Positions 17,991-27,003 of a stretch of DNA of 64,000 nucleotides are shown piece after piece. The notes below the pieces were generated by a model. The model made no database searches, had not been told where the DNA came from, and saw only the letters and a program-made list of their open reading frames with translations. Source of the DNA: Luteibacter sp. (GTDB taxonomy: Bacteria; Pseudomonadota; Gammaproteobacteria; Xanthomonadales; Rhodanobacteraceae); contig NZ_WNDO01000001.1 in assembly GCF_009912395.1 (NCBI RefSeq), positions 1 to 64,000 on the forward strand, in the 5' to 3' direction. Position 1 is the first letter of the stretch; each line of letters starts with the position of its first letter. A program made the position numbers and the translations under genes.

Positions 17991-20218
17991 AGGGTTCCCA
18001 GCAGTGCGTAGATGCCTTGCAGCAAGGCGGCGAAGTCCGATCCCCAGCGCGTCGACGCCGAATGGTCCGCCTTTACCGTGCGGCTGTCGTTGAGCTTGTT
18101 GGCATCGAGGTAGATACGGCGTTCGGGATCCAATTCGGCCGATACGCCCCTGGCTGGGCGCGTGAACGTGAAACGCGCCCAGCGCCGCCCGTCGTTCCAT
18201 GCCACGGTGTCGCTCGAGCCATCGGCGAAATTCACCTTCAGCGACTGCGGAACGGCCTCGCCGTCACGCCATACGGTCACCGTCGTCCGCCACGGGAACG
18301 GACCTTCCCCCGGGCCAGCGCTGGGATGGGCAGCCTCCCACGCTTTCCGCTGCCGCTCGATTGCCGCTTCGTTGTCGTCGGGAGACGTTTCCACGCGCTT
18401 GCCGTCCTTCAGGGCCATGCCGGCCAGCGGCAACACCTCCTCCGTGACGATATCGCTCACCCGATCGTCGACACGCGCCGTACCATGGACGTAACGGGAG
18501 AAGATCTCGTCCACCACCTCCGGCTTGCCGGAGGCTTCCACGAGACTTTGCCGGAAGTCGGCAATGGAAGGATGGCGGAACTTCCATCGCTCGTAATAAG
18601 CGCGAAATGCCTTGTCGATCACCTCGCCGCCGAGCCGTTGCTCGAGGTCGTGCATGGCGGTCGCGGTCCGCGAGTACACCGTGCCGTATTCGGCACTGGA
18701 AAGCCGGTTCCAGGAATTCTGGCCCAGCGGGTCGGCGGCATGCGACAGCAGCGCGGTCATGCGCTCGAGCATGAAGGGACCCATCTCGGGATCCACGCCG
18801 AAGAAACGCCAGAACGGTTTCGTGAGATGCACGCCCTGCTTACGCTCACGCAGCATGCGATCGTCCCAGAACTCGTTGAGGCCTTCGTCGAGCATAGGCT
18901 CCTCGAATTCGTTCGAAGCCAGCAGTCCGTAGAAATAACCGTGTCCGAATTCGTGGATCGTGGTGAAGTCGATCAGGAATTCGGTCAGCGTCTTCGGCTC
19001 GACACGCAGCGCATTGTCCACCGTGTAGAACGTGGGGTACTCCATCCCCCCCGCCTCCTCACCGTGGAAGGGCGGCACGATCGCCGTGACCGTGCGATAC
19101 GGGTACGGACCAAGCGTGCGGGAGAAGTAGCTGAGCGAATCGGTGCTCGCCTTGAGGATCGGACCGGCCACTGCCTCGTATTCCGGCGGATAGACCACGC
19201 GCACCTTTACCGGCGGACTGCCGGGCCCGTTCCACGTGGTCTCGCGCGAAAGAAAGCCAGGTGCCGCCATCCAGGCGAAATCGTGCACGTCGCCCTGGAC
19301 GAAGTGCCAGGTCGCCTGGTCGCCCTCCACCACCGGCGCGCCCTGCTGCTCGCCCACGGCCGCCACCACGAAGTCCTTCGGAACCGTGAGCTGCACGTCG
19401 TAGTCGCCGAAATCGGCGTAGAACTCGCTGTTGAAATGAAACTCGTGCACGTTCCAGCGCGGCTCCGTAGCACCGCGCTCACCCGGCAACTCCAGCACGC
19501 CGATCTTGGGGAACCACTGCGCCACGAGATGGAAGGCCCCCTGGTAGCCCGTACGTGAGACGACCTTGGGCAATTGAGAGCGGAAGGTCATGTCCAGCGA
19601 GACGGACGCGCCGGGTGCCACCGGCTGCGCGAGATCCACGCGCACGACAGTGTGGTCGGTATCGGCGCCGCCATCCGGATGAACATAACGCCAGGCCAGC
19701 GAGGCGCCGTCCTGGTCGATGGACGACAGATCGATGTATCCCCATTCGCCCTTGCCGATGTCGCCCGATCCACGCGAGCGCCCTTCCGAGAGCAGGCGAC
19801 GCTCAGTAAGGAACGTGCTGCCTTCGTTCTCGAACGCGTTGAGGTACATGTGCAGGAACACCGCGGACACCGGCCGGTCGCTGCGGTTGCGCCAGGTCAG
19901 TTGCTGGCGCCCTTCCACCACGTGGTGCTGGGCGTCGAGGCGCGCCTGGATACGATAGGAAACGACACGATCGGACAGGTGCTCCTGCCCCTCATGGCGA
20001 GGGCCACCCCATGCCTCGGGGGAACTGGGCTCAGTCACGTAGGCCGCGTCACGCGAAGCGAAGGGGATCTCGATCGGATAGGCAGGTGGCGCGACCGAGG
20101 TGGTCGCCGCCGGCACGGACGGAACGACCGGCGTGTCCTGCGACCAGGCGCATGGCGCCCAGAGGATCAGGCAGGACAGAACTCCACGCATCACTTCGCT
20201 GGCGGCCATTCGGCGCAT
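17987..20218 (-). CDS. M1-family metallopeptidase, secreted
   Basis: This 743-residue gluzincin has the zinc motif 'TIHEFGHGYFYG' and the third ligand Glu in 'LDEGLNEFW', spaced as in aminopeptidase N relatives. 'GGMEYPT' (substrate N-terminus recognition, GxMEN-like) stands upstream. A signal peptide (about 'VLSCLILWAPCAWSQ') directs it to the periplasm. The start at 20218 has AGGGGAG 7 bases upstream; internal ATGs at 20209 and 20191 are possible. It is translationally coupled to the membrane protein downstream. Confidence 0.85.
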   Translation of the reverse strand: MRRMAASEVMRGVLSCLILWAPCAWSQDTPVVPSVPAATTSVAPPAYPIEIPFASRDAAYVTEPSSPEAWGGPRHEGQEHLSDRVVSYRIQARLDAQHHVVEGRQQLTWRNRSDRPVSAVFLHMYLNAFENEGSTFLTERRLLSEGRSRGSGDIGKGEWGYIDLSSIDQDGASLAWRYVHPDGGADTDHTVVRVDLAQPVAPGASVSLDMTFRSQLPKVVSRTGYQGAFHLVAQWFPKIGVLELPGERGATEPRWNVHEFHFNSEFYADFGDYDVQLTVPKDFVVAAVGEQQGAPVVEGDQATWHFVQGDVHDFAWMAAPGFLSRETTWNGPGSPPVKVRVVYPPEYEAVAGPILKASTDSLSYFSRTLGPYPYRTVTAIVPPFHGEEAGGMEYPTFYTVDNALRVEPKTLTEFLIDFTTIHEFGHGYFYGLLASNEFEEPMLDEGLNEFWDDRMLRERKQGVHLTKPFWRFFGVDPEMGPFMLERMTALLSHAADPLGQNSWNRLSSAEYGTVYSRTATAMHDLEQRLGGEVIDKAFRAYYERWKFRHPSIADFRQSLVEASGKPEVVDEIFSRYVHGTARVDDRVSDIVTEEVLPLAGMALKDGKRVETSPDDNEAAIERQRKAWEAAHPSAGPGEGPFPWRTTVTVWRDGEAVPQSLKVNFADGSSDTVAWNDGRRWARFTFTRPARGVSAELDPERRIYLDANKLNDSRTVKADHSASTRWGSDFAALLQGIYALLGTL

Positions 20219-20300
20219 CGACACACTCCCCTGGAATCCATCGAGATTGATCGAGCGCACGATACGTCGATATAGGCCGAAGGTCATGCCTTCGACGAAA

Positions 20301-21167
20301 TCAGGGGAACGTCCGCTCCCGCATCCACTTGGTCACGATCCACTTCTCGCCACATGTCACGGGAGCACCACCGTGGAGAGTCATCGGGTCCAGCCGACCA
20401 TCGGCGGACGCATACTCGAAATACAGACCCTGGCCCTTGCGTGGCACGTAGCTGAAATCGACACGGGGGAAGATCGTCTCGCCACCACCTTCGACATCGT
20501 TGAGATACATGATCAGCGTGGCGACGCGCTGGCCACCCTCGCGCATGCAGGCGATACCGCCCGCCTCGTTGGGGTCGAAGTAATCGAAGTGCGGTTGGTA
20601 TTCGCCACCGACGCCGTAACGCATCACCTGCAATCCTTCGCCGCGCTCCTCGGGCCAGCGCATGATCCGGGAGATGCGGGCATCCAGGCGCGCGACGAGT
20701 TCGTTTTCGCCACGCTGGAAATAGGCGCCGTCGCTCGTGCGGATGTCCATCACCACGGTGCCGCCCTGCTGCCCCCCGACCACCATGGAGCGCTTGAGTC
20801 GTGCCGCGGCCATGTCGCGAAACGCGTCGCACTCCTCGATCGACAGTACGCCGTCGAGCACGGCAACGACCGGCTGTGCAAGGCGGACAAGCACGCGGAC
20901 ATCGCGATCCCCCGCATCGATGACATGGCCCTCGTCGAGGCGTCCGCGCCACGGGCGCGATGCTGGCTGCGCGGCCGACACAGCCTGCCCTTCGATCCGC
21001 TGCCGCGCCTCGTTGACCGCCGTCCACGACGTACGCTCGTCAAATCCGTTGTCGATCAGGGTCTGGAGCACGTCGATCGCACGGGCGTCAGCACGCAGCG
21101 AATCGTCGATCCAATGGCCCCAGTCGGGCGGAATGCGCATGTGTCGGGCGTGCGAGGTGGCTTCCAT
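20301..21167 (-). CDS. 2OG-Fe(II) oxygenase, prolyl 4-hydroxylase-like
   Basis: This 288-residue protein has a C-terminal double-stranded beta-helix. The iron ligands are 'QPHFDYFDP' (His-x-Asp) and the His of 'MTLHGGAP', and the 2-oxoglutarate-binding Lys is in 'EKWIVTKW'. 'GGETIFPR' is typical of prolyl 4-hydroxylase alpha-subunit relatives. The N-terminal ~90 residues are uncharacterised. GGGAGG lies just before the chosen ATG. The target protein is unknown. It shares a short divergent region with the DUF3224 gene. Confidence 0.85.
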   Translation of the reverse strand: MEATSHARHMRIPPDWGHWIDDSLRADARAIDVLQTLIDNGFDERTSWTAVNEARQRIEGQAVSAAQPASRPWRGRLDEGHVIDAGDRDVRVLVRLAQPVVAVLDGVLSIEECDAFRDMAAARLKRSMVVGGQQGGTVVMDIRTSDGAYFQRGENELVARLDARISRIMRWPEERGEGLQVMRYGVGGEYQPHFDYFDPNEAGGIACMREGGQRVATLIMYLNDVEGGGETIFPRVDFSYVPRKGQGLYFEYASADGRLDPMTLHGGAPVTCGEKWIVTKWMRERTFP

Positions 21168-21294
21168 GGCGTTGCCTCCCTTGTCAGAGGGACGACCCTG
21201 TCCCATCGTGTACGGAGCGGGCCGTCGAGCCTGCTTCGGCGCGACAACCGCGACAGCGCATCCTAGCCGCTCCACGAACCTGACCGGTAGCCCC

Positions 21295-21702
21295 ATGACC
21301 CTGACCGCATATGGCGTTTTCGACGTAAAGATCCTCCCTGCCGGCACCGCCGAAGGCGCCGTCGACCATCTCGGCACCCTGGCGCTCGACAAGCACTACC
21401 ACGGCGACCTCGACGCTGCGGCGAAAGGGCACATGCTCACGGCGGTGAGCGCGAGCGTGAAGGGCTCGGCGGCCTACGTCGCCGTGGAGCGCGTCGACGG
21501 AACCTTGCATGGCCGAAAGGGTGCGTTCTCGCTCGTCCATCGCGGCATCATGTCGGGGAACAGCCGTGAACTGCATGTCAGCATCGTGCCGGATTCGGGC
21601 GAAGGCGGCCTCCAGGGCATCGCCGGCACGCTGCAGATCGTCATCGACGCGGATGGCACGCACCGCTACGAGCTCGACTACACGCTGCCTTCGTCGCCCT
21701 GA
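21295..21702 (+). CDS. DUF3224 domain protein
   Basis: This 135-residue cytoplasmic protein consists of one predicted beta-barrel. It matches my memory of DUF3224: 'GTLALDKHYHGDL' at the start, 'YVAVERVDGTLHGRKGAFSLVHRG' in the middle and 'GIAGTLQI...HRYELDYTLP' at the end. The family is of unknown function and distantly resembles allene-oxide-cyclase-type barrels. Its last 25 bases overlap the 3' end of the convergent GIY-YIG gene. Confidence 0.8.
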   Translation: MTLTAYGVFDVKILPAGTAEGAVDHLGTLALDKHYHGDLDAAAKGHMLTAVSASVKGSAAYVAVERVDGTLHGRKGAFSLVHRGIMSGNSRELHVSIVPDSGEGGLQGIAGTLQIVIDADGTHRYELDYTLPSSP

Positions 21703-21938
21703 ATCCCCAGCCAGGCCAACTTCCGCCCCTTCGGTAGCCGCTTCAATGCGTATTCGGCCTTCGACGCAGCGGACCGGTCGGGGAACGGACGCGAACCAAG
21801 CAGGCGCACGGGGGGATGGGCACGCGTGTACCACGCACCCTTGCCCGCCACATGCGCGGCGTAGCGCGCGGCAAGGTCGTTGGTGATACCCGCGTACCAC
21901 GCTCCGTTACGGCATTCGATCAGATAGACGCACCACAT
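21678..21938 (-). CDS. GIY-YIG nuclease family protein (UPF0213/YhbQ-like)
   Basis: This 86-residue protein is a bare GIY-YIG domain. 'WCVYLIECRNGAWYAGITNDLAARYAAH' holds the two-strand core with Tyr and the catalytic Arg. 'KAEYALKRLPKGRKLAW' holds the Glu and the C-terminal helix. YhbQ-like members have weak DNA-endonuclease activity of unclear role. The 3' end overlaps the facing DUF3224 gene by 25 bases. Confidence 0.88.
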   Translation of the reverse strand: MWCVYLIECRNGAWYAGITNDLAARYAAHVAGKGAWYTRAHPPVRLLGSRPFPDRSAASKAEYALKRLPKGRKLAWLGIQGDEGSV

Positions 21939-21958
21939 GGCCGCAAGGGTAATGTGCC

Positions 21959-21964
21959 TACAAT
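21959..21964 (+). promoter_or_regulatory. -10 element giving a probably leaderless aminotransferase mRNA
   Basis: TACAAT ends 6 bases before the ATG at 21971. Transcription from this box would begin at or next to the start codon, and no ribosome binding site is present. Confidence 0.4.
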
Positions 21965-21970
21965 GCCGAT

Positions 21971-23014
21971 ATGCGTCCCTTCTACGATCTTGCCGTCAAC
22001 CTGCCGCTGCGCTCGGTCGTCGCGAGCCGGCTGACCCACCGCCTGCATCGGCACGCTGTCGATACCGACACGCTGGGTTACCCGTACCCCGCGGGACACC
22101 CCCGGGTGCTCGCGGCCATCGCGGGCTGGATGGATCGCCATGGAAGTCCGGGCGCCGTTGATCGGCTCACGCTCACCCTGGGCGCACGACATGCGCTTTC
22201 CCTCGCCCTGGACATGACCTGCGCGAAGGGCGATGTCCTCCTCATGGAGGCGTTGACCTATCACGGCTTCCGCGGCGTCGCCGAGGCACGTGGCGTGCGG
22301 ATCGCTCCCGTCGCGATGGATGAGCAGGGCTTGCTACCCGCCGCCTTGGCGCAGGCCGCCCGCACGACAGGCGCTCGCACGGTCTACGTGCAGCCAACGC
22401 TGCACAACCCCACGACCGTCACCATGCCCACAACGCGTCGCCACGAGATCGCGGAAGTGGCGACCCAGCTCGGACTCACGATCATCGAGGGCGATGTCTA
22501 CGGGCCGCTTGCCACGGATCGTCTTCCGTCACTGGCCAGCCTCGTACCCGAACGCTGCTTCCACGCGGGCGGCATCGGCAAGGTACTCGGCCCCGGCCTG
22601 CGTGTCGGCTGGCTGATGGCGCCTAACCCGGAACGCCACGCCCAAGTCGTCCGCACCGTCACCGATGCCACCGACGGGCTGCCGGCACTATGGCCTGCCA
22701 TCGTCGCCGACTGGCTTACGGACGGCACGGCGGACGAGCTTCTGGAGACGCTCAGGACAGCACTACGCGAACGTAACGCGCTGGCGCGCTCGATCCTGGG
22801 CGAGGCACTGGTGACGGCGGACGGGCTTCACGCGTGGCTGCCATGCGCCGACGCCGAGGGCTGGGCCACCCGAGCGGCACAAGCAGGCATCAAGACGACG
22901 CTGGGTCGACGGATCGGCGACGACCAGCCTCAAGGGCTAAGACTGAGCCTGGCGACGGAAGAGGATCCGGAGCGACTGACAACTGCCCTGCGGACCCTCG
23001 CCGCCCTGCGCTGA
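21971..23014 (+). CDS. PLP-dependent aminotransferase-like protein (MocR-type domain without HTH)
   Basis: This 347-residue fold-type I protein has 'LGYPYPAGHPRVLAAIA', 'LTLGARHALSLALD' and 'VQPTLHNPTTVTMP' (the 'NPT' box). The PLP lysine is in 'AGGIGKVLGPGLRVGW'. It matches the aminotransferase half of MocR/GntR-type regulators but lacks their winged-helix DNA-binding half. There is no room upstream for one, because a probable -10 box sits 6 bases before the ATG. The substrate is unknown. The stop abuts the stop of the convergent tcdA gene with no bases between. Confidence 0.8.
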   Translation: MRPFYDLAVNLPLRSVVASRLTHRLHRHAVDTDTLGYPYPAGHPRVLAAIAGWMDRHGSPGAVDRLTLTLGARHALSLALDMTCAKGDVLLMEALTYHGFRGVAEARGVRIAPVAMDEQGLLPAALAQAARTTGARTVYVQPTLHNPTTVTMPTTRRHEIAEVATQLGLTIIEGDVYGPLATDRLPSLASLVPERCFHAGGIGKVLGPGLRVGWLMAPNPERHAQVVRTVTDATDGLPALWPAIVADWLTDGTADELLETLRTALRERNALARSILGEALVTADGLHAWLPCADAEGWATRAAQAGIKTTLGRRIGDDQPQGLRLSLATEEDPERLTTALRTLAALR

Positions 23015-23824
23015 TCAGGCCTTGACGGCCTTGGTGAGCTTTTCCAGGGCCTTGCCGACGGCGGCAAAGGCAAAGGCGCCGGTCACATGGGTGGCCGCGC
23101 CGAGCCCACCGCCGCAGTCGAGCTTCAAGGCATCGCCACCCGGCGGACGCACGCCGCAGACACTGCCGTCGGCCTGCGGATACTGGACATTCTGCAGCGA
23201 ATAGACGGCGGACACACCGAAGAAGCGATCAGGGTTGCGGGGGAAGCCGTGATCCTGGCGAAGCTTCTTGCGGATCATGCTGAGCATGGCGTCATGCTCC
23301 GTCCGCGACAGGTCCCGCACACGGATCATCGTCGGATCGGTGCGGCCACCCGCAGAGCCCACCGTCACCAGGGGCAGCTTGCGCCGTCGGCACCAGACGA
23401 TCGTCTCCAGCTTCACCTTGAGGGCGTCGCAAGCATCGATCACCACGTCGTATCCCCTGTCGAGCAGGTCGTCGAGATTGGACGGGGTAAGGAAGCTCTC
23501 AACCGCCTCCAGGCGCAGCAGCGGGTTGATGGCATGGGCGCGCTCGGCCACGACACCCACCTTGAGCTTGCCGTACTGGCCGTCCAGGGCATGCAACTGC
23601 CGGTTGGTATTGGAGACGCAGACATCGTCCCCGTCGATCAGGGTCAACCGGCCGATACCGCTTCGTGCCAGGGCCTCCGCGGCCCAGGATCCGACGCCAC
23701 CGACGCCGATCACGCAGACATGGGCGTCGGCGAGGCTCTGCAGGCTGCCTCGACCGTACAACCGTTCGATGCCGGCGAATCGCTCGGCCTGGGCGCTGCT
23801 CACGGGAATCTCTGCTGGGGACAA
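23015..23824 (-). CDS. tcdA: tRNA threonylcarbamoyladenosine dehydratase
   Basis: This 269-residue ThiF/E1-like ATP-dependent enzyme cyclises t6A37 to ct6A in tRNAs reading ANN codons. The Rossmann ATP site is 'VCVIGVGGVGSWAAEALARSG'-like with 'LIDGDDVCVSNTNRQ'. The conserved 'DACDALKVK' and the 'GGRTDPTMIRVRDLSRTEHD' region fit TcdA/CsdL rather than MoeB or ThiF. It starts with 'ERFAGIERLYG', also typical. It is divergent from the cytochrome-like gene. Confidence 0.92.
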   Translation of the reverse strand: MSPAEIPVSSAQAERFAGIERLYGRGSLQSLADAHVCVIGVGGVGSWAAEALARSGIGRLTLIDGDDVCVSNTNRQLHALDGQYGKLKVGVVAERAHAINPLLRLEAVESFLTPSNLDDLLDRGYDVVIDACDALKVKLETIVWCRRRKLPLVTVGSAGGRTDPTMIRVRDLSRTEHDAMLSMIRKKLRQDHGFPRNPDRFFGVSAVYSLQNVQYPQADGSVCGVRPPGGDALKLDCGGGLGAATHVTGAFAFAAVGKALEKLTKAVKA

Positions 23825-23897
23825 AGGGGCTATTCTCTCATATTGAAAGAACCGGACCGTCGGCTATGCTGGCAGTCTCATGGTCCATGGAAATCCG

Positions 23898-24287
23898 ATG
23901 CGCGCCCTGCTCCTCGTCCTACTCGGTCTCGCCATCGGCGCGATCGGAGCGACATTCGCCCTGTCGGCGTTGCGGCAGGGCACGCCCTACCACAAGGCCG
24001 TGATGGCGGTGATGCAGCATCACATGGGCGCGCTGCGCGAAGACGTGCGGGCGAACCGCTGCGAAGCCAAGGGCACCGCGGCCCACCTGGGACGCATGCG
24101 GCAGGACGCGGGCGACATCGGGGCGGCCTTTCCCGACATGGACAAGGGCTTTCACGACGCTACCGACCGGCTGACCGCATCGCTGGACCGCGCCCTGACG
24201 GCGGCTCCGGGCGACTGTGCGGCACTTGGTGCGGCGCTGGCACCGATCGGTGAGTCCTGCCAGTCCTGTCACCGGCAGTACCGATGA
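23898..24287 (+). CDS. Exported monohaem c-type cytochrome-like protein (cytochrome c'-like)
   Basis: This 129-residue protein has an N-terminal membrane/signal segment (MRALLLVLLGLAIGAIG). It has a single haem-binding motif 'CQSCH' only six residues from the end, the usual place in four-helix cytochrome c' or c556 proteins. A further Cys pair stands in 'NRCEAKG' and 'GDCAAL'. It ends 34 bases before the quorum-sensing kinase start and may be cotranscribed with it, but no functional link is known. An upstream ATG at 23880 would add six residues before the signal. Confidence 0.7.
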   Translation: MRALLLVLLGLAIGAIGATFALSALRQGTPYHKAVMAVMQHHMGALREDVRANRCEAKGTAAHLGRMRQDAGDIGAAFPDMDKGFHDATDRLTASLDRALTAAPGDCAALGAALAPIGESCQSCHRQYR

Positions 24288-24321
24288 AGGGTGTTCGCCG
24301 CGAGGGCCCGGGGAGGCCAAG

Positions 24322-25698
24322 ATGAGCCCAATGGACGACAAGCCGCCAACGCAGAAACCCTTCGTCCACATGCAGTGGTGGTTGCTCCTGCGCGCGATGG
24401 CGCGCTTCGAGACCACCATGTTCCTGCGCACACGCTACTCACAGCCCAAGATGGTGGCGATCGGCGTGGTGGGCAGCTTCTCGCTCGCGGTGTACTACCC
24501 GATCTGGGCCTACCTGTTCCCGCAGCCGTACGAAAACCTGCCGATGCGGCTGATCTGCAGCGCCACGTTCATACCACTGGCGTTGCTGCCGTGGTGGCCG
24601 CGACGCCTGCGTACCCACCTGCCCACTTACTGGTATTTCGCGATGACCGTCGCGATGCCGTTCTTCGTGGGCTACATGACCCTGCGCAACGCCACGCCCG
24701 CCTGGCTGATGACCCACCTGGCGTGCGTGATGCTGCTGATGATGCTGTTTGACATCGCCAGTTTCTTCTTGGTGTTCACCCTGGGCAGCCTGCTCGCCGC
24801 CTTGGTCTTCGCCCTGTCGCCGGACGCGCACCTGCACGGCCAGACCATGCTGGAATACATTCCCCTGCTTTTGTTCGGCATGGTGGGCGGCGCCACCTGC
24901 ACGGTGTCGTCCAACATGGCCGAGCAATCGCGGATCGACGCCCTCACGGCAGCATCGAACAACATCGCCCACGAGCTTCGCACGCCGCTGGGCTCGTTGC
25001 GCATCGCCGCACGAGCCGTGGCCCGCTTCATGCCCGACCTGCTGCGCAGCCACCGCCTTGCCGAAAGCGAGGGCCTGCCGGTGCCGGAAATCCGCACCCA
25101 GAACCTGCATGCGCTGGAGCGCAGCATCGGGGTCATGGAGCGCGAGGTCACCTACGCGAACACCATCATCGACATGCTCCTTCTCTCGGCCCGGCCCATC
25201 GGCGAGGTGCCGCTGTCACCCCTGAGCGCCCGCGACTGCGTGGAGCAGGCCCTGCGCCGCTTTCCCTATGGCTCCCGGGCGGAGCGCGAGCGGATCGTGC
25301 TGTCACCGAACGGCGACTTCGCTCTCAGGGGCGAGGAGACGCTCGTGGTGCATATCCTCTTCAACCTGCTGAGGAATGCGCTTTTCCATACCGATCGCGC
25401 CGGCAAGGGCGATATCCGGATCTTCGTAGAACCTGACGAACCGGCCAACCGGATCCGCGTGTATGACACCGGCCCGGGCATCCCCCCGGATGTCCTTCCC
25501 CGCATATTCAACCGTTTCTACTCCTACGCCAGCACCAGCGCAGGCGCCGGCACCGTGACCGGCCTGGGCATAGGCCTCGCTTTTTGCCGCGCGGCGATGG
25601 AGCATATGGGCGGTAGCATCGTCTGCCGAACCAACCTGGGTGAGTTCACCGAATTCATCCTAACTTTCCCGCATCCAGATTCCGGGGACCGGCAGTGA
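24322..25698 (+). CDS. CqsS/LqsS-like sensor histidine kinase for an alpha-hydroxyketone signal
   Basis: This 458-residue protein has about six membrane segments (residues ~45-195) and a kinase core. The H-box is 'NNIAHELRTPLGSL' with His217, the N-box 'LFNLLRNALFH', G1 'YDTGPGIPP' and G2 'TGLGIGLAF'. The sensor part tracks Vibrio CqsS as I remember it: 'YYPIWAYLFPQPYENLPMR' here against 'YYFIWEYWFPQSYENLGLR' there, and similar 'EYIPLLLF'. It lacks the C-terminal receiver of Vibrio CqsS, as Legionella LqsS does. GGGAGG lies 5 bases before the ATG. Its stop overlaps the regulator's start, and the synthase-like gene follows. Confidence 0.88.
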   Translation: MSPMDDKPPTQKPFVHMQWWLLLRAMARFETTMFLRTRYSQPKMVAIGVVGSFSLAVYYPIWAYLFPQPYENLPMRLICSATFIPLALLPWWPRRLRTHLPTYWYFAMTVAMPFFVGYMTLRNATPAWLMTHLACVMLLMMLFDIASFFLVFTLGSLLAALVFALSPDAHLHGQTMLEYIPLLLFGMVGGATCTVSSNMAEQSRIDALTAASNNIAHELRTPLGSLRIAARAVARFMPDLLRSHRLAESEGLPVPEIRTQNLHALERSIGVMEREVTYANTIIDMLLLSARPIGEVPLSPLSARDCVEQALRRFPYGSRAERERIVLSPNGDFALRGEETLVVHILFNLLRNALFHTDRAGKGDIRIFVEPDEPANRIRVYDTGPGIPPDVLPRIFNRFYSYASTSAGAGTVTGLGIGLAFCRAAMEHMGGSIVCRTNLGEFTEFILTFPHPDSGDRQ

Positions 25699-26735
25699 TG
25701 ACGTTGAACTCGCAGGGCGATATCCAGCCCTTCCATTTTCCCACCACCACGGTGCTGGTGGACGACCACGAGGAATACCTCGACGTCGTGCCGCTGCTGC
25801 TCGACCCCATGGTCCGCGTACGCACCTTCAGCTCCCCGCGCAGCGCGCTTGCCACCCTGGGCAACAACGGTAGCCGTCCCGTGCCCGGCGGCGGCTGGCT
25901 CTATCGCTGGAAGGACCGCCCATCCGAGACGCAGGAACTGGTGGCGCTGGACATCGACTCCATCCATCGTGTGGTCTACGACCCCGAGCGATTCGCCGAA
26001 ATCTCGGTGGTGGTGGTCGACCAGGCCATGCCGGAAATGGACGGCATCACGTTCTGCAAGCGCCTGCCAAATCCCCATATCGGCAAAATTCTTCTCACTG
26101 GCCGGGCCGATGACGCCACGGCCATCGACGCGTTCAATTCGGGCGTGATCGACCGCTTCATCCGCAAGAGCGACCCGCTCGCGATCGAGAAACTGCAAAC
26201 GGCCATCGTCGAGCTGCAGCGCCGCTACTTCGACCGTGCCAGCGCCTTCGTCGCCGAGACGCTCGCGCTGGGCAACTTCCGATTCCTGCGCGATCCGGCG
26301 TTCCGCGAAGTACTTCAGAGCGTCACCGCGACGTTCCAGCCCGTGGAGTGCTACGTGCACTGCAACCCGACGGGCCTGTTGTTGGTGGATGCATGGGGAA
26401 TCGGTCGGTTCCTGCTGGTCCAGACCGACGAAGACCTGCGTACGCACTATGAAATTGCGGCAGATCTGGGCGCCCCCACGGCGGTTCTCGTTGCGCTGCG
26501 CAGCGGCGAGGCCCTGCCCTGGTTCGCATCTCGCGACGGCTTCTACCACAAGGGCGTGGAGAACCCGGAAGCGCACATGTACCCCGCAACGGCGGTTTCA
26601 GGCGAGCAGTGGTACTACTACGCGCTCATCGATGACGTGGAACGGTTCCGGCTCCAGCACGTGAAATCCTACCGTACGTGGCTGCGTGAACAGGATCTGA
26701 GCCTGTCAGCAGATAGTCGCCCACGCTTCATCTGA
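25698..26735 (+). CDS. LqsR-like response regulator with a non-DNA-binding output region
   Basis: In this 345-residue protein the receiver acidic pair is Asp22-Asp23 ('VLVDDHEEY'), the phospho-acceptor Asp108 ('VVVVDQAMPEMDG'), then 'LLTGRADD' and Lys in 'FIRKSDP'. About 40 extra residues (roughly 55-100) stretch the receiver between helix 1 and strand 3. From memory, Legionella LqsR also uses Asp108 and also lacks a helix-turn-helix. The C-terminal ~180 residues match no output domain I know. The ATG overlaps the kinase stop by one base, so it is coupled to the kinase. It most likely relays the alpha-hydroxyketone signal. Confidence 0.8.
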   Translation: MTLNSQGDIQPFHFPTTTVLVDDHEEYLDVVPLLLDPMVRVRTFSSPRSALATLGNNGSRPVPGGGWLYRWKDRPSETQELVALDIDSIHRVVYDPERFAEISVVVVDQAMPEMDGITFCKRLPNPHIGKILLTGRADDATAIDAFNSGVIDRFIRKSDPLAIEKLQTAIVELQRRYFDRASAFVAETLALGNFRFLRDPAFREVLQSVTATFQPVECYVHCNPTGLLLVDAWGIGRFLLVQTDEDLRTHYEIAADLGAPTAVLVALRSGEALPWFASRDGFYHKGVENPEAHMYPATAVSGEQWYYYALIDDVERFRLQHVKSYRTWLREQDLSLSADSRPRFI

Positions 26736-26760
26736 GTTGTCCAAATTTCTCAAGCAGTGC

Positions 26761-26799
26761 GATGTCACCGTGGCCCACTATCCGGGCCTCGGTGACATC
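26761..26799 (+). terminator. Strong hairpin after the response regulator gene
   Basis: GATGTCACCG plus TGGCCC pairs with GGGCCT plus CGGTGACATC: 16 base pairs with one mismatch around a 7-base loop. It begins 25 bases after the regulator stop. There is no T-run, so it may be a terminator, an mRNA-stabilising structure or a small-RNA target. Confidence 0.5.
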
Positions 26800-26941
26800 C
26801 CCTGCCAACAGCATAGGCATTGTCGTTCATACCCGACCGGGTTAACGACGTCTCTCTGGTAAGGCACGAGGCAGGATTCGTCCGCGAATCCGTAAGGATG
26901 CCTCATCCAACATTACGCGCCGGCCGGGCGAGGTCTGCGCG

Positions 26942-26970
26942 CGTGCGCAGTACGCCGTGTACGGCGCACG
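26942..26970 (+). promoter_or_regulatory. Alternative hairpins in the leader of the synthase-like gene
   Basis: CGTGCGC (26942-26948) can pair with GCGCACG (26964-26970), and inside it CGCCGT can pair with ACGGCG around GT (26953-26966). The two overlap, so they exclude each other. They lie 34-62 bases before the start, where a regulator or small RNA could act. Confidence 0.3.
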
Positions 26971-27003
26971 TGGATATCGCCCATCCCCAACACCGACAGA
27001 GAG

